A stretch of DNA of 64,000 bases from Amycolatopsis sp. cg9 (GCF_041346945.1 NZ_CP166850.1:10276501-10340500); one strand, 5' to 3'; positions 37,315 to 46,404 are shown, numbered from the stretch's first letter. The notes: generated by a model from the sequence alone, not told the origin. Numbers and translations are program-made.

Positions 37315-38037
37315 GTGGGCAGCTGGGAGCAATCGGGGCACGACGTGCGACTCGACTGGGGCGGCGAAGGCGTCGCCGCGCTCGGCCGCGAATGCGCGGT
37401 GCTGGTGGTCGTCGACGTGCTTTCCTTCGGCACCACCACGGATCTCGTGGTCGGCCGCGGCGGCCGCGTGCTGCCGGTCCGGTGGCGCGACGAACGCGGC
37501 GTCGCACTGGCGAAGGCGGCGGGCGCGGTCGTCGCCGGTGAGGCCGAATTCACGCTGCGGCCCTCGTCTGTGACGGAGATCCCGCCCGGCACGCTGCTCG
37601 CGCTCCCCTCGCCCAACGGCGCGACCCTGTGCGAAGCGGCCGCGGCGACCGGGGCCGCCGTCCTCGCGGGGTGCCTGCGCAACGCGTCCGCCGTCGCCGC
37701 GAAGGCGCTCGGGCTCGGTGGCCCGATCGGGCTCATCGCGGCCGGGGAACGCTGGGGGGTGAACATCTTCGGGGCCGGCGAGGCGTTCGGCCCGCTGCGG
37801 CCGTGCGTCGAAGACCAGGTGGGCGCGGGCGCGATCGCCGCCGCACTGGCCCGGCTGGGTGCCTCGCTCTCGCCCGAAGCCGCCCTCGCCGCCCGCGGTG
37901 CCGACGCCGGAGCCGTGGCGGGCTGCGTGTCGGGGCGCGAACTGATCGAATCGGGCCACGGCGGGGACGTCGCACTGGCCACCGAGCTCGACGTGAGCCA
38001 GGCTGCCCCTGTCCTGAACGAAGGAGTACTGGCATGA
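37315..38037 (+). CDS. ComB-family (2-phosphosulfolactate phosphatase-like) protein
   Basis: 240 residues from GTG 37315. ComB-like pattern: VVVDVLSFGTTTDLVVGRGGRVLPV, LPSPNGATLCEA and GCLRNASAVAAKAL. In methanogens ComB works in coenzyme M synthesis; most actinobacterial members have no assigned role. Overlaps the metallo-beta-lactamase gene by ATGA, so the two probably work together. Assignment is to the family only. Confidence 0.78.
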   Translation: MGSWEQSGHDVRLDWGGEGVAALGRECAVLVVVDVLSFGTTTDLVVGRGGRVLPVRWRDERGVALAKAAGAVVAGEAEFTLRPSSVTEIPPGTLLALPSPNGATLCEAAAATGAAVLAGCLRNASAVAAKALGLGGPIGLIAAGERWGVNIFGAGEAFGPLRPCVEDQVGAGAIAAALARLGASLSPEAALAARGADAGAVAGCVSGRELIESGHGGDVALATELDVSQAAPVLNEGVLA

Positions 38038-38843
38038 CCGGCCGCTGGATCGACGTCGCCGAAGGCGTGCACGCGCGCCGCTACGAGGAGCTGGACCTCA
38101 CCGTCGGGCTGGTGGTGGGCGCCGAGCGCTGCCTGGTCGTCGACACCCGCGGCGACCTCGAGCAGGGCGCCGAACTGGCCGCGGCGGTGCGGGAGATCAC
38201 GCCGCTGCCGTGGTCGGTGGCGTTCACGCACGCGCACTTCGACCACACCTGGGGCACCGAGGGGTTCACGCCCTGCGCGGTCTGGGCGCACGAGGGCTGC
38301 CGCGCCGAGCTGGCCGAGTCCGCCGAAGACGCCCGGGCCAAGTGGATCGCCTACTACCGCGAAGCGGGCAAGGAGGAGATCGCCGACGCCATCGCGCGGA
38401 CGACGTTCGTCGTGCCCGACCACCTGTTCACCGACCGGGCCGAACTCGACCTCGGCGGCCGCACCGCCGTCCTGTTGCACCCCGGCCGCGCCCACACCGA
38501 CCACGACGCGATCGTCCACGTGCCGGACGCGGGAGTCGTCTTCGCGGGCGATGTCGTGGAGAACGCCGAGCACGGCTTCAGCGCGTTCTCCTTCAGCGCG
38601 GAGTCGGACCTGACCGCCTGGCCGGACACCCTGGACGCGATCCTCGCCCTGGCACCGCGGGTCATCGTGCCGGGCCACGGCGACCCGGTCGACGCCGACT
38701 TCGTCCGCTACCACCGCCACGGCCTGCACGAGCTGATCGCCCTGAAGGCGGCCATGGGCCGCGGCGAGACGACCGAGGCCGCCGCCGTGGCCGCTTCGCG
38801 CTACCCCGGCGACGTCACCCTGGCCGCCCTCGCGACGCCTTGA
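38034..38843 (+). CDS. Metallo-beta-lactamase-fold hydrolase
   Basis: 269 residues. MBL metal motif THAHFDHTWGT (about 64-74), further ligands in HPGRAHTDHD, FAGDVVE and VPGHGDPVD. Binuclear zinc or iron hydrolase; substrate unknown. Translationally coupled to the ComB-like gene. Confidence 0.88.
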   Translation: MTGRWIDVAEGVHARRYEELDLTVGLVVGAERCLVVDTRGDLEQGAELAAAVREITPLPWSVAFTHAHFDHTWGTEGFTPCAVWAHEGCRAELAESAEDARAKWIAYYREAGKEEIADAIARTTFVVPDHLFTDRAELDLGGRTAVLLHPGRAHTDHDAIVHVPDAGVVFAGDVVENAEHGFSAFSFSAESDLTAWPDTLDAILALAPRVIVPGHGDPVDADFVRYHRHGLHELIALKAAMGRGETTEAAAVAASRYPGDVTLAALATP

Positions 38844-38848
38844 CGCGC

Positions 38849-38915
38849 AACTTTCCCTACGAAAGTGACGCCCTCGTCCCCCGGAGGCGTCACTTTCCCT
38901 ACGAAAGTGGCGCCT
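38849..38915. repeat. Direct/inverted repeat pair between convergent genes
   Basis: Two direct copies of ACTTTCCCTACGAAAGTG (first near 38,850, second near 38,892), each containing a CTTTC/GAAAG inverted repeat, flanked inside by TGACGCC…GGCGTCA. Fills the gap between the MBL and DsbA-like stop codons. Likely a terminator or mobile palindromic element. Confidence 0.65.
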
Positions 38916-38922
38916 CGGGTCG

Positions 38923-39543
38923 TCAGTCGAAGTTCAGGTCGCCCGTGCGGGTGCGCTTGAGCTCGAAGAAGTCCGGGTAGCTCGCCAGCGCCACCGCGCC
39001 GTCGAACACCTTCAGCGCGTCTTCGCCGCGCGGGATCGAGCTCAGGACCGGGCCGAAGAACGCCACGCCGTCGATGTGGATCGTCGGGGTGCCGACGTCC
39101 TGGCCGACCGGGTCCATGCCCTCGTGGTGGCTCTTCTTCAGCGCCTCGTCGTACTCCGTCGAGTCCGCGGCGTCGTAGAGCTCGGCCGGCGCGCCGATCG
39201 CGGCCAGCGCCTCCTTGATGACCTGGTCGCGGTCCTTGTTGCCCTGGTTGTGGTAGCGGGTGCCGAACTCGGTGTAGTACTCCCGCAGCAGCTCTTCGCC
39301 CTTGAGCTGCGAGAGCGCGACGGCGACGCGCACCGGGCCCCAGCCCTTCGCCAGGAGCTCCTTGTACTGCTCGGGCAGCTCGTCCCGGCCCTCGTTGAGC
39401 ACCGACAGGCTCATGATCCGGAAGCGCAGGTCCAGGTTGCGGTGCTTCTCCACCTCCAGGATCCAGCGGGAGGTGATCCACGCGAACGGGCAGATCGGGT
39501 CGAAGTAGAAATCGACCTTCGTGGGCTGCTCGGCAGCGGTCAT
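38923..39543 (-). CDS. DsbA-family / mycothiol-type nitroreductase-like protein
   Basis: 206 residues. Thioredoxin-fold DsbA pattern with active site CPFA ([17 protein letters not shown]), so a single active-site Cys. The remainder ([38 protein letters not shown]) resembles the actinobacterial mycothiol-dependent reductase group (Rv2466c-like), whose best-known member has CPWC. Probably cytoplasmic; uses mycothiol for reduction of disulfides or nitro compounds. Substrate unknown. Confidence 0.8.
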   Translation of the reverse strand: MTAAEQPTKVDFYFDPICPFAWITSRWILEVEKHRNLDLRFRIMSLSVLNEGRDELPEQYKELLAKGWGPVRVAVALSQLKGEELLREYYTEFGTRYHNQGNKDRDQVIKEALAAIGAPAELYDAADSTEYDEALKKSHHEGMDPVGQDVGTPTIHIDGVAFFGPVLSSIPRGEDALKVFDGAVALASYPDFFELKRTRTGDLNFD

Positions 39544-39697
39544 CGGGGTACTCCTCCAGGCACGTCTCGATGTGGGCGGACCCCCACACGACGGGCCAAC
39601 ACCGGCGCACCCGAGCTTGTTCCCTTATCGCCGGGCACCCCGTCGCCATGATTGGATGCGGGGAGTTGAAAACCGATACCAACGACCAGAGGTGCCT

Positions 39698-42265
39698 GTG
39701 CCCGCCCCCAACCTGACCCGCGACCAAGCCAAGCTGCGCGCGGATCTGCTCGACGTCACCGCCTACGACATCGAGCTGGATCTGACCGACGGCCACGGCG
39801 GTCCCGGGGAGAAGACCTTCGCGTCGACGACGACCGTCCGGTTCTCCAGCGCCCGGGCCGGGGAGGACACGTGGGTCGACATCGTCGCCGACCGCGTGCA
39901 CTCGGCGACCCTCAACGGCGCGGACGTCGACGTCAGCGCCTACGTCGAGGACAAGGGCATCGCGCTGGCCGGCCTGGCCGAGGCGAACGAGCTCACGGTG
40001 ACGGCCGACTGCCGGTACATGAACACCGGCGAAGGCCTGCACCGGTTCGTCGACCCGGTCGACGACGGCGTCTACCTGTACACGCAGTTCGAGACGGCCG
40101 ACGCCAAGCGCATGTTCGCCTGCTTCGACCAGCCCGACCTGAAGTCGGTCTACCGGCTCACGGTCATCGCGCCGCGGGACTGGAAGGTCGTCTCGAACAC
40201 GATGGCCGAGTCCACCGAGGAGACGCCCGAAGGCGCCGTCCGGACGGTGTTCAAGGAGTCCGAGCGGCTCTCGACGTACCTGGTCGCGCTGATCGCCGGC
40301 CCGTACGCCGAGTGGCGCGACGAGTACACCGACGCCCACAAGACCATCCCGCTCGGCGTCTACTGCCGCGCGTCGCTGGCCGAGCACATGGACGCCGACC
40401 GCCTCTTCACCGAGACCAAGCAGGGCTTCGGCTTCTACCACGAGAAGTTCGGCACGCCGTACCCGTTCTCCAAGTACGACCAGCTGTTCGTGCCGGAGTT
40501 CAACGCGGGCGCGATGGAGAACGCCGGCGCGGTGACGTTCCTGGAGGACTACGTCTTCCGCAGCCGCGTCACCCGCTACGCCTACGAGCGGCGCGCCGAG
40601 ACGCTGCTGCACGAGATGGCGCACATGTGGTTCGGCGACCTGGTCACCATGCGCTGGTGGGACGACCTGTGGCTGAACGAGTCGTTCGCGACTTTCGCGA
40701 GCGTCCTGGCCCAGGCCGACGCGACCGAGTACAAGAACGCGTGGACCAGCTTCGCGAACATCGAGAAGTCGTGGGCCTACCGGCAGGACCAGCTGCCCTC
40801 GACGCACCCGATCGCGGCCGACATCGTCGACCTGCACGCGGTCGAGGTCAACTTCGACGGCATCACCTACGCCAAGGGCGCGAGCGTGCTCAAGCAGCTC
40901 GTCGCCTACGTCGGGCTCGACCACTTCCTCGACGGCCTGAAGGTGTACTTCGGCAAGCACGCCTGGGGCAACGCGACCCTGGCCGACCTGCTGGGCGCGC
41001 TGGAAGAGGCGTCCGGGCGCGACCTGTCGTGGTGGAGCGCGCAGTGGCTGGAGACCACCGGCCTCAACTCGCTGAGCCCGCGCTACGAGATCGGCTCGGA
41101 CGGGAAGTTCACGTCGTTCGCCGTCGTGCAGTCCGGTGCGAAGCCGGGTGCCGGTGAGCTGCGCACGCACCGCGTCGCCGTGGGCGTGTACGACGAAGAC
41201 GCTTCCGGCAAGATCGTCCGGACGCAGCGGGTGGAGCTGGACGTAGACGGCGAGCGCACCGAGGTCCCGGACCTGGTCGGCCAGGCCGCGGGCAAGCTCG
41301 TGCTGGTCAACGACGACGACCTGACGTACTGCACGATGCGCCTCGACCCGGCGTCGCTGACCACGCTGATCGACCGCATCGCGGACATCACCGAGCCGCT
41401 CCCGCGGACGCTGTGCTGGTCGGCGGCGTGGGAGATGACCCGCGAGGCCGAGCTGAAGGCCCGCGACTTCGTCACGCTGGTGCAGCGCGGGATCCACACC
41501 GAAACCGAGGTCGGCGTCGTCCAGCGGCTGCTGCTGCAGGCCCAGACCGCGCTGAACTCCTACGCGGAGCAGGACTGGGCGGCCTCGACCGGCTGGCCGG
41601 CGTTCACCGGGCGGCTGCTGGAGCTGGTCCGCGCCGCGGAGCCGGGTTCGGACCACCAGCTGGCGTTCGTGAACTCGCTGGCGGGCTCGGTGCTCGACGA
41701 CGCGACGCTGTCGGTGGTGGCCGGCTGGCTCGACGGTTCGGCACCGCTCGAAGGCTTGACGGTGGACACGGACCTGCGCTGGCGCCTGCTGCACGCGCTG
41801 GTGGCGCACGGCAAGGCGGACGCGGTGGAGATCGACGCGGAGCTGTCCCGCGACAACACGGCCACCGGCCGCCGCCAGGCGGAGCGCGCCCGTGCGCTGC
41901 GCCCGACGGCCGAGGCCAAGTCGGACGCGTGGCAGCGGGCGGTGTACGACGACGAGCTGCCGAACGCGGTCAGCGACTCGCTCATCTCGGGCTTCTCGCA
42001 CCCGGGCCAGAAGGCGCTGCTGGGCTCGTACGTGGCGAAGTACTTCGAGGTGATCGACGAGGTGTGGCAGCGGCGCTCGAGCGAGCGCGCGCAGCCGATC
42101 GCGATCGGCCTGTACCCGTCGTGGGCCGTGGCCCCGGAGACGGTGACGGCGTCGGACGAGTGGCTGGCGGGCGACCACTCGCAGGCCCTGCGGCGGCTGG
42201 TTTCGGAGGGCCGGGCGGGCATCGTCCGCGCCCTGGCGGCGCGGGACTTCGACGCGCAGGCCTGA
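39698..42265 (+). CDS. pepN: Aminopeptidase N (M1 metallopeptidase)
   Basis: 855 residues, start GTG 39698 (VPAPNLTRDQ) with AGAGG just upstream. M1 features: GAMEN exopeptidase motif, zinc site HEMAH (305-309) followed by NESFATF with the third ligand Glu, and a long C-terminal helical domain. Removes N-terminal residues from peptides in the cytoplasm. Ordinary length for actinobacterial PepN. Followed by the AATGTGGCG repeat and a bidirectional hairpin. Confidence 0.96.
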   Translation: MPAPNLTRDQAKLRADLLDVTAYDIELDLTDGHGGPGEKTFASTTTVRFSSARAGEDTWVDIVADRVHSATLNGADVDVSAYVEDKGIALAGLAEANELTVTADCRYMNTGEGLHRFVDPVDDGVYLYTQFETADAKRMFACFDQPDLKSVYRLTVIAPRDWKVVSNTMAESTEETPEGAVRTVFKESERLSTYLVALIAGPYAEWRDEYTDAHKTIPLGVYCRASLAEHMDADRLFTETKQGFGFYHEKFGTPYPFSKYDQLFVPEFNAGAMENAGAVTFLEDYVFRSRVTRYAYERRAETLLHEMAHMWFGDLVTMRWWDDLWLNESFATFASVLAQADATEYKNAWTSFANIEKSWAYRQDQLPSTHPIAADIVDLHAVEVNFDGITYAKGASVLKQLVAYVGLDHFLDGLKVYFGKHAWGNATLADLLGALEEASGRDLSWWSAQWLETTGLNSLSPRYEIGSDGKFTSFAVVQSGAKPGAGELRTHRVAVGVYDEDASGKIVRTQRVELDVDGERTEVPDLVGQAAGKLVLVNDDDLTYCTMRLDPASLTTLIDRIADITEPLPRTLCWSAAWEMTREAELKARDFVTLVQRGIHTETEVGVVQRLLLQAQTALNSYAEQDWAASTGWPAFTGRLLELVRAAEPGSDHQLAFVNSLAGSVLDDATLSVVAGWLDGSAPLEGLTVDTDLRWRLLHALVAHGKADAVEIDAELSRDNTATGRRQAERARALRPTAEAKSDAWQRAVYDDELPNAVSDSLISGFSHPGQKALLGSYVAKYFEVIDEVWQRRSSERAQPIAIGLYPSWAVAPETVTASDEWLAGDHSQALRRLVSEGRAGIVRALAARDFDAQA

Positions 42266-42274
42266 CCCCAAGTA

Positions 42275-42354
42275 CCCCAATGTGGCGTTCGGTGCGTCTG
42301 ACGCACCGAACGCCACATTGGGTGCGCTGGACGCAACCAACGCCACATTGGGGC
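42275..42354. repeat. AATGTGGCG-family palindromic repeat, intergenic copy
   Basis: One left arm (CCCAATGTGGCGTTCGGTGC, from 42275) and two right arms (CGAACGCCACATTGGG ending about 42,321, and CCAACGCCACATTGGGG ending about 42,352). Starts 10 bp after the PepN stop. Related copies at 1,305 and 48,026. Confidence 0.9.
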
Positions 42355-42375
42355 GCTTGACCGGCGCCGCAACGT

Positions 42376-42415
42376 GAAAGAGCCCCGCATCTCGGCCGAG
42401 GTGCGGGGCTCTTTC
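42376..42415. terminator. Bidirectional hairpin terminator
   Basis: 14-bp perfect stem GAAAGAGCCCCGCA (42376-42389) / TGCGGGGCTCTTTC (42402-42415), 12-nt loop. Lies between the convergent PepN and DUF5130 genes, 11 bp from the latter's stop. Confidence 0.75.
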
Positions 42416-42425
42416 GTGGCTCAGA

Positions 42426-42914
42426 TCAGCGGGGCGCCGGGCCCGCCTGGTCGGACAGCATGCGCAGCGCGTTCACCAGGCCGTTGACCAGCCCGCGAAC
42501 CAGGTCGCCCTCCTTGAAGGACGCCACCATGCTCGCCACCGCCAGCTTGGCGCCGCGGTCGGGGAGACGCGTGTAGGCCGTCTTGCCCGTGACGATCTCG
42601 ATCTTGCGTTCGCCGGGCGAGACCGCGATCAGGACCGCGTTCGCCGGGTCGGTCGTCGTCGAGTGCAGCTTCTCCGCCGAAGCGCGGCTGTCCTCGCCCA
42701 GTTCGCCGAGGTACAGGCTGAAGTCGAGGCCGGTCTCCCGGCTCGCGAACGTCAGCGCCTCGTCCAGGCGGGCCAGCTGGCGGGTGTCGAACGGGCCCGA
42801 CGGCGCGGCCGGCTCGTACATCTTCGCCGCCGACACGCGGCCGCTCGACGTCAGTCCCTCGCCGTAGGCCAGCTCGGACTCGTCGACGCGCTTCGTCAGC
42901 TCACCAGTTGCCAC
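42426..42914 (-). CDS. DUF5130 / TPM-like protein
   Basis: 162 residues. The N-terminus ATGELTKRVDESELAYGEGLTSSGRVSAAKMYEP is typical of the actinobacterial DUF5130 group; the middle resembles a TPM domain (TDPANAVLIAVSPGERKIEIVTG). No signal peptide. Unknown function. Its start overlaps the stop of the small membrane protein gene by 14 bp, so they are coupled. Confidence 0.78.
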   Translation of the reverse strand: MATGELTKRVDESELAYGEGLTSSGRVSAAKMYEPAAPSGPFDTRQLARLDEALTFASRETGLDFSLYLGELGEDSRASAEKLHSTTTDPANAVLIAVSPGERKIEIVTGKTAYTRLPDRGAKLAVASMVASFKEGDLVRGLVNGLVNALRMLSDQAGPAPR

Positions 42915-43155
42915 GAGCGCCTCCCGCCGCGGTCGCGGCGCCCGAAGGCGCCTTGTTTTCGGCGCCGGCGTGCCGGTGCCCCTCGCCGACCCCGTCGGGG
43001 TTGGCGCTCCACCACATGGCCGGGTACTCCCAGGCCTGGCCGGACCGGTACCGCGGGGCGCCGCCGGACCTGCGCCGGAGCGTCAGGAGCCCGGCGAGAC
43101 CGTAGATGGCCAGCGGGATCACGGCGAAGACCACGATCGTCTCGACAACGTTCAC
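42901..43155 (-). CDS. Small single-helix membrane protein
   Basis: 84 residues from GTG 43155 (VNVVETIVVFAVIPLAIYGLAGLLTL). One N-terminal transmembrane helix, then an Arg-rich and Trp-containing cytoplasmic part (YRSGQAWEYPAMWWSANPDG). Uncharacterised. First gene of a two-gene unit with DUF5130. Confidence 0.72.
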   Translation of the reverse strand: MNVVETIVVFAVIPLAIYGLAGLLTLRRRSGGAPRYRSGQAWEYPAMWWSANPDGVGEGHRHAGAENKAPSGAATAAGGARGNW

Positions 43156-43433
43156 GGCGCTGAGCGTATCGGATGACCTCCACGGCCACCGCGCGCGCCG
43201 CACTCGACCGTTCGTCGTAAGCCGACTGCCGTCCGCCGCTTGGCTCGCGGCCACTGGAACGTTGGGGCGAAGACCGTCGGGCCGAAAGGTTGCAACTCAA
43301 CGTACAGGCGGCCGCACCCGCCGCTGTCGTCTTGTCGCAGCCTTGAAATCCTCGTAGCTTTTTCACCTGTACGGGCCTTGCGCCCCGCTCCCCAGCCCCA
43401 GCAGGTAACGCACCGGTCCCAGGAGGCCTTGCC

Positions 43434-43805
43434 ATGAACAGCGCCCAGACCCCCGCACAGGCGATCACCGAGACCTTCTCGTCACCCAGCGACATCGAAT
43501 TCGTGCCCGGAACACGTGTGACGGCGGGCACAAGGGTTACCCGGGGTACACGCGTCACTCGCGGTACACGCGTCACGGCCGGAACCCGCGTCACCATGGG
43601 CACCCGGGTGACGGCGGGCACGCGGGTCACGCGCGGTACCCGGGTCACGCGGGGCACGCGCGTCACGATGGGCACTCGTGTGACGGCCGGCACGCGAGTC
43701 ACCTGCGGCACCCGCGTCACGCGCGGCACGCGGGTCACCCGCGGCACGCGCGTCACCATGGGCACTCGCGTCACCTGCCAGAGCGACTACGCGCTCGCTG
43801 CCTGA
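43434..43805 (+). CDS. Hexapeptide-repeat protein, 15 x GTRVT[ARMC]
   Basis: 123 residues, ATG with AGGAGG 7 nt upstream, a strong ribosome site. Residues 1-25 are a non-repetitive leader without a signal peptide; 26-115 are 15 contiguous hexapeptides GTRVTx with x in the order A R R A M A R R M A C R R M C; 116-123 are QSDYALAA. The 18-bp DNA units differ at many third positions (Thr ACA/ACC/ACG/ACT; Arg CGC/CGG/CGT/CGA/AGG; Val GTG/GTC/GTT), so the peptide is conserved by selection rather than by recent duplication. Spacing V-T-x-G-T-R is compatible with a left-handed beta-helix (aliphatic residue with a small residue four positions on). No family recognised and neighbours give no hint; structural or RiPP-like roles are speculation. 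Confidence 0.85.
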   Translation: MNSAQTPAQAITETFSSPSDIEFVPGTRVTAGTRVTRGTRVTRGTRVTAGTRVTMGTRVTAGTRVTRGTRVTRGTRVTMGTRVTAGTRVTCGTRVTRGTRVTRGTRVTMGTRVTCQSDYALAA

Positions 43806-43900
43806 CCCGTACTCCAGGGACGCACGCACTACCTGAGCACACCGCGCAAGCACCCCGGCTCGCCCCGGCCGCCGTCAAGGCAGCCGGGGCGCCGGCATGT

Positions 43901-44647
43901 CTAGGCCGCCGAACCCAGGTACGGCTGCCAGAGCGGGTCGGCCTCTTTGGAGTGGGCGAGCAGCCGCCAGTGCGGGCCGTGGGGCGCCCGCGGGACGACG
44001 CGGAGCCGCCAGCCGATCTCCGAGAGCAGCCGGTCCGCTTTGCGGTGGTTGCACTTGGCGCAGCAGGCGACGCAGTTCGTCCAGCTGTGGGGCCCGCCCC
44101 GGCTGCGCGGCTGGACGTGGTCGATCGTTTCGGCCCGCCCCCCGCAGTAGGCGCAGCGGTACCGATCGCGGTGCATCAGCCCGGCGCGGGTGAGCGGCAC
44201 CTGCGCCCGGTAGGGCACCCGCACGTACGTGCTGAGCCGGATCACCGACGGCACCGGCAGCGACACCTTGGCCGAATGCAGCTCGATCCCGCCGGGGTCG
44301 CCGTGCACCACTTCGGCCTTGCCGCACATCACCAGCACCACGGCCCGCCGCAGCGGTAGCGCGGTCAGTGGCTCGAAAGTGGCGTTGAGCAGGAGAACCC
44401 GGCGCCGGCCCCAGGCCGGGGCAGCCGGATCCCGGCCTCTACTACGCTGTCCGGGCGGGCGGGTAACTCCCCCTGGGCGGTTCCCCGGCCCGGCCGGGAC
44501 GGCTCCGCCGGATGCGGAACCCCCCGGATAGGCGCGCAGGACCACCTCTGGCGTCTCATCGGCCGTGGCTTGGCCGGAGACGCCGCGGGGGCTGGGTTGT
44601 CGGTCTGGCACTCGACCACCTCCAGGGGCGTAGGCATAGTCGACCAC
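43901..44647 (-). CDS. HNH endonuclease family protein
   Basis: 248 residues from GTG 44647 (GGGGGG 7 nt upstream); upstream in-frame starts are possible. A long Pro/Gly-rich N-terminus (about 75 residues) precedes the conserved core RRVLLLNATFEPLTALPLRRAVVLVMCGKAEVVH and an HNH site with two CxxC pairs (CAYCGGRAETIDHVQPRSRGGPH, CCAKCNHRKADR). Widespread single-copy actinobacterial gene of unknown role; nucleic-acid cleavage is expected from the HNH site. Confidence 0.85.
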   Translation of the reverse strand: MVDYAYAPGGGRVPDRQPSPRGVSGQATADETPEVVLRAYPGGSASGGAVPAGPGNRPGGVTRPPGQRSRGRDPAAPAWGRRRVLLLNATFEPLTALPLRRAVVLVMCGKAEVVHGDPGGIELHSAKVSLPVPSVIRLSTYVRVPYRAQVPLTRAGLMHRDRYRCAYCGGRAETIDHVQPRSRGGPHSWTNCVACCAKCNHRKADRLLSEIGWRLRVVPRAPHGPHWRLLAHSKEADPLWQPYLGSAA

Positions 44648-44756
44648 AAAACAACCCCCCAGCGCACGTGTGTTACAAGACGTGTCACATCCGCGCGACC
44701 CAACATCCACTTGAAGTTGGGCAGACCGACCTGATCGGAAGGATGATCGAACTCCC

Positions 44757-45743
44757 GTGTCCCCCTTGCTCACCGCCGGACAGACGCCGTGCATCCAGGA
44801 CACCAGCACGTTCTGCTACCAGGTGTGGAAAGCCACGAACAACGAGTGGCTGGCCGGCTCGGCGAACTGGCTGCTCACCAAGCCGCTGAAGATCCTGATG
44901 ATCCTGGTGATCGCGTTCGTCATCCGGCTGCTGCTCAAGCGCCTGATCAACCGGATCACGACCTTCCCGCGCTCCGGCGGCAAGCTCCCGGCCCTGCTGC
45001 GCCCCCTGCGCGAGCGCGCCCCCGAGGTGCTCGGCTCCGCGGTGATCGAACGGCGGCGGCAGCGCGCCCAGACCATCGGCTCCGTGCTGAAGTCGATGTC
45101 CACGTTCCTGATCTACGGCCTCGCGTTCATCCTCGTGCTGGGCGAACTCGGCCTGAACCTCGGCCCGATCATCGCCTCGGCCGGCATCATCGGCGTCGCG
45201 ATCGGATTCGGCGCGCAGAACCTCGTGAAGGACTTCCTCTCCGGCATCTTCATGATGGTCGAGGACCAGTACGGCGTCGGCGACGTCGTCGACATCGGTG
45301 AGGCGACCGGCACCGTCGAGGCCGTCGGCCTCCGGATCACCACGCTGCGCGACCTCAAGGGCACGGTCTGGTACGTCCGCAATGGCGAAGTGCTGCGCGT
45401 CGGCAACTCCAGCCAGGGCTTCGCGGTCGCGGTCGTCGACGTCCCGCTCGGCTACACCGCCGACGTCGAGCGCGCGACCACCGTGCTCGCGGCGGCGGCG
45501 TCCACGGCCACCGAGAGCGAGCTGCTGAAGGACAACGTCCTCGAGCCGCCGGAGATGCTGGGTGTGGAAAGCGTCACACCGGAGGGCCTCCAGCTGCGCC
45601 TGACGGTCAAGGTGCGGCCGGGCAAGCAGTGGGCCGTGCAGCGCGCCCTCCGCGCGCAGCTGCTCGCGGCCCTGGAAGAGGCCGGGTTCGAGCCGCCGCT
45701 GGGCCGGCTGTTCCCGAGCGCGGCCCCGGCCGTCGAAAAGTAG
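44757..45743 (+). CDS. MscS-family small-conductance mechanosensitive channel
   Basis: 328 residues. Membrane helices about 36-60, 110-132 and 138-165, with the pore helix/beta pattern IIASAGIIGVAIGFGAQNLVKDFLSGIFMMVEDQYGVGDVVDIG, then the cytoplasmic beta and mixed domains. Releases solutes on hypo-osmotic shock. GTG start; the nearest Shine-Dalgarno-like GGAAGGA lies about 13 nt upstream, rather far. Confidence 0.92.
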   Translation: MSPLLTAGQTPCIQDTSTFCYQVWKATNNEWLAGSANWLLTKPLKILMILVIAFVIRLLLKRLINRITTFPRSGGKLPALLRPLRERAPEVLGSAVIERRRQRAQTIGSVLKSMSTFLIYGLAFILVLGELGLNLGPIIASAGIIGVAIGFGAQNLVKDFLSGIFMMVEDQYGVGDVVDIGEATGTVEAVGLRITTLRDLKGTVWYVRNGEVLRVGNSSQGFAVAVVDVPLGYTADVERATTVLAAAASTATESELLKDNVLEPPEMLGVESVTPEGLQLRLTVKVRPGKQWAVQRALRAQLLAALEEAGFEPPLGRLFPSAAPAVEK

Positions 45744-45946
45744 CGCCGTTACGCTGGGAAGCGGGTTCGTCGCTCTCGTTTGATGCGCTGAAGGGGACTT
45801 TCCTCTCACCCCATCGCCTGAGAGTCCCCTTCAGCCCATCTCTTACCGGCTCCCGAAGCCCGCTCACCGGCCCGCAGACTCTGCCGGAGCACCAGGCGGT
45901 CCCGGCGCTCCCCGGTTCCGCGCCGTTACGCTGGGAAGCGGGTTCG
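45743..45946 (+). repeat. 27-bp direct repeat flanking a palindrome upstream of GlbO
   Basis: A 27-bp sequence beginning GCGCCGTTACGCTGGGAAGC is present at 45743-45769, starting on the last base of the MscS stop, and again at 45920-45946. Between them is an inverted repeat (GCTGAAGGGGACT at 45787-45799, AGTCCCCTTCAGC at 45823-45835). It looks like a duplication of the promoter-proximal segment that carries an inserted element. Confidence 0.75.
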
Positions 45947-46002
45947 CGACCATCCGGCAGGAGCGGGACCGGGCGTCGGGAACCCGCACCCAGGAGGGCA
46001 AA

Positions 46003-46404
46003 ATGGAAGGCGTGTCTGCAGTGAGCGAACCGGCGAACCTCTACGAAGCGGTCGGCGGCGAACCGACGTTCCGCCGCATCGTCGGGCGGTTCTACGAAGA
46101 GGTGGCGCGCGACGAGATCCTCCGCCCGCTCTACCCCGAGGAGGACCTCGGCCCGGCCGAGGAGCGCTTCCGCCTGTTCCTCATGCAGTACTGGGGCGGC
46201 CCGCACACCTACTCCGACCAGCGCGGGCACCCGCGGCTGCGGATGCGGCACGCGCCGTTCAAGATCGGGCCGATCGAGCGCGACGCCTGGCTGCGCTGCA
46301 TCCGGATCGCCGTCGACGAGGAGAACCTGGAAGAGCCGTACCGCGGTCAGCTCTGGGCGTACCTGGAGATGGCGGCGCACAGCATGATGAACAGCTTCGT
46401 ATGA
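46003..46404 (+). CDS. glbO: Truncated hemoglobin, group II (GlbO-like)
   Basis: 133 residues, ATG with AGGAGGG 5 nt upstream. 2/2 globin: [55 protein letters not shown] with CD-loop Tyr/Trp features, proximal His in [12 protein letters not shown], and Trp in ERDAWLRC. Likely O2 binding or peroxide/NO detoxification. Upstream region carries the 27-bp direct repeat. Confidence 0.92.
   Translation: MEGVSAVSEPANLYEAVGGEPTFRRIVGRFYEEVARDEILRPLYPEEDLGPAEERFRLFLMQYWGGPHTYSDQRGHPRLRMRHAPFKIGPIERDAWLRCIRIAVDEENLEEPYRGQLWAYLEMAAHSMMNSFV

Noticed and set aside
42896..43774. Minus-strand frame with TRVPxV repeats opposite the hexapeptide gene
   Set aside because: A mirror of the GTRVTx repeats; no ribosome site, and it runs through two other minus-strand genes in a different frame. 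The plus-strand frame has AGGAGG and the synonymous-change pattern.
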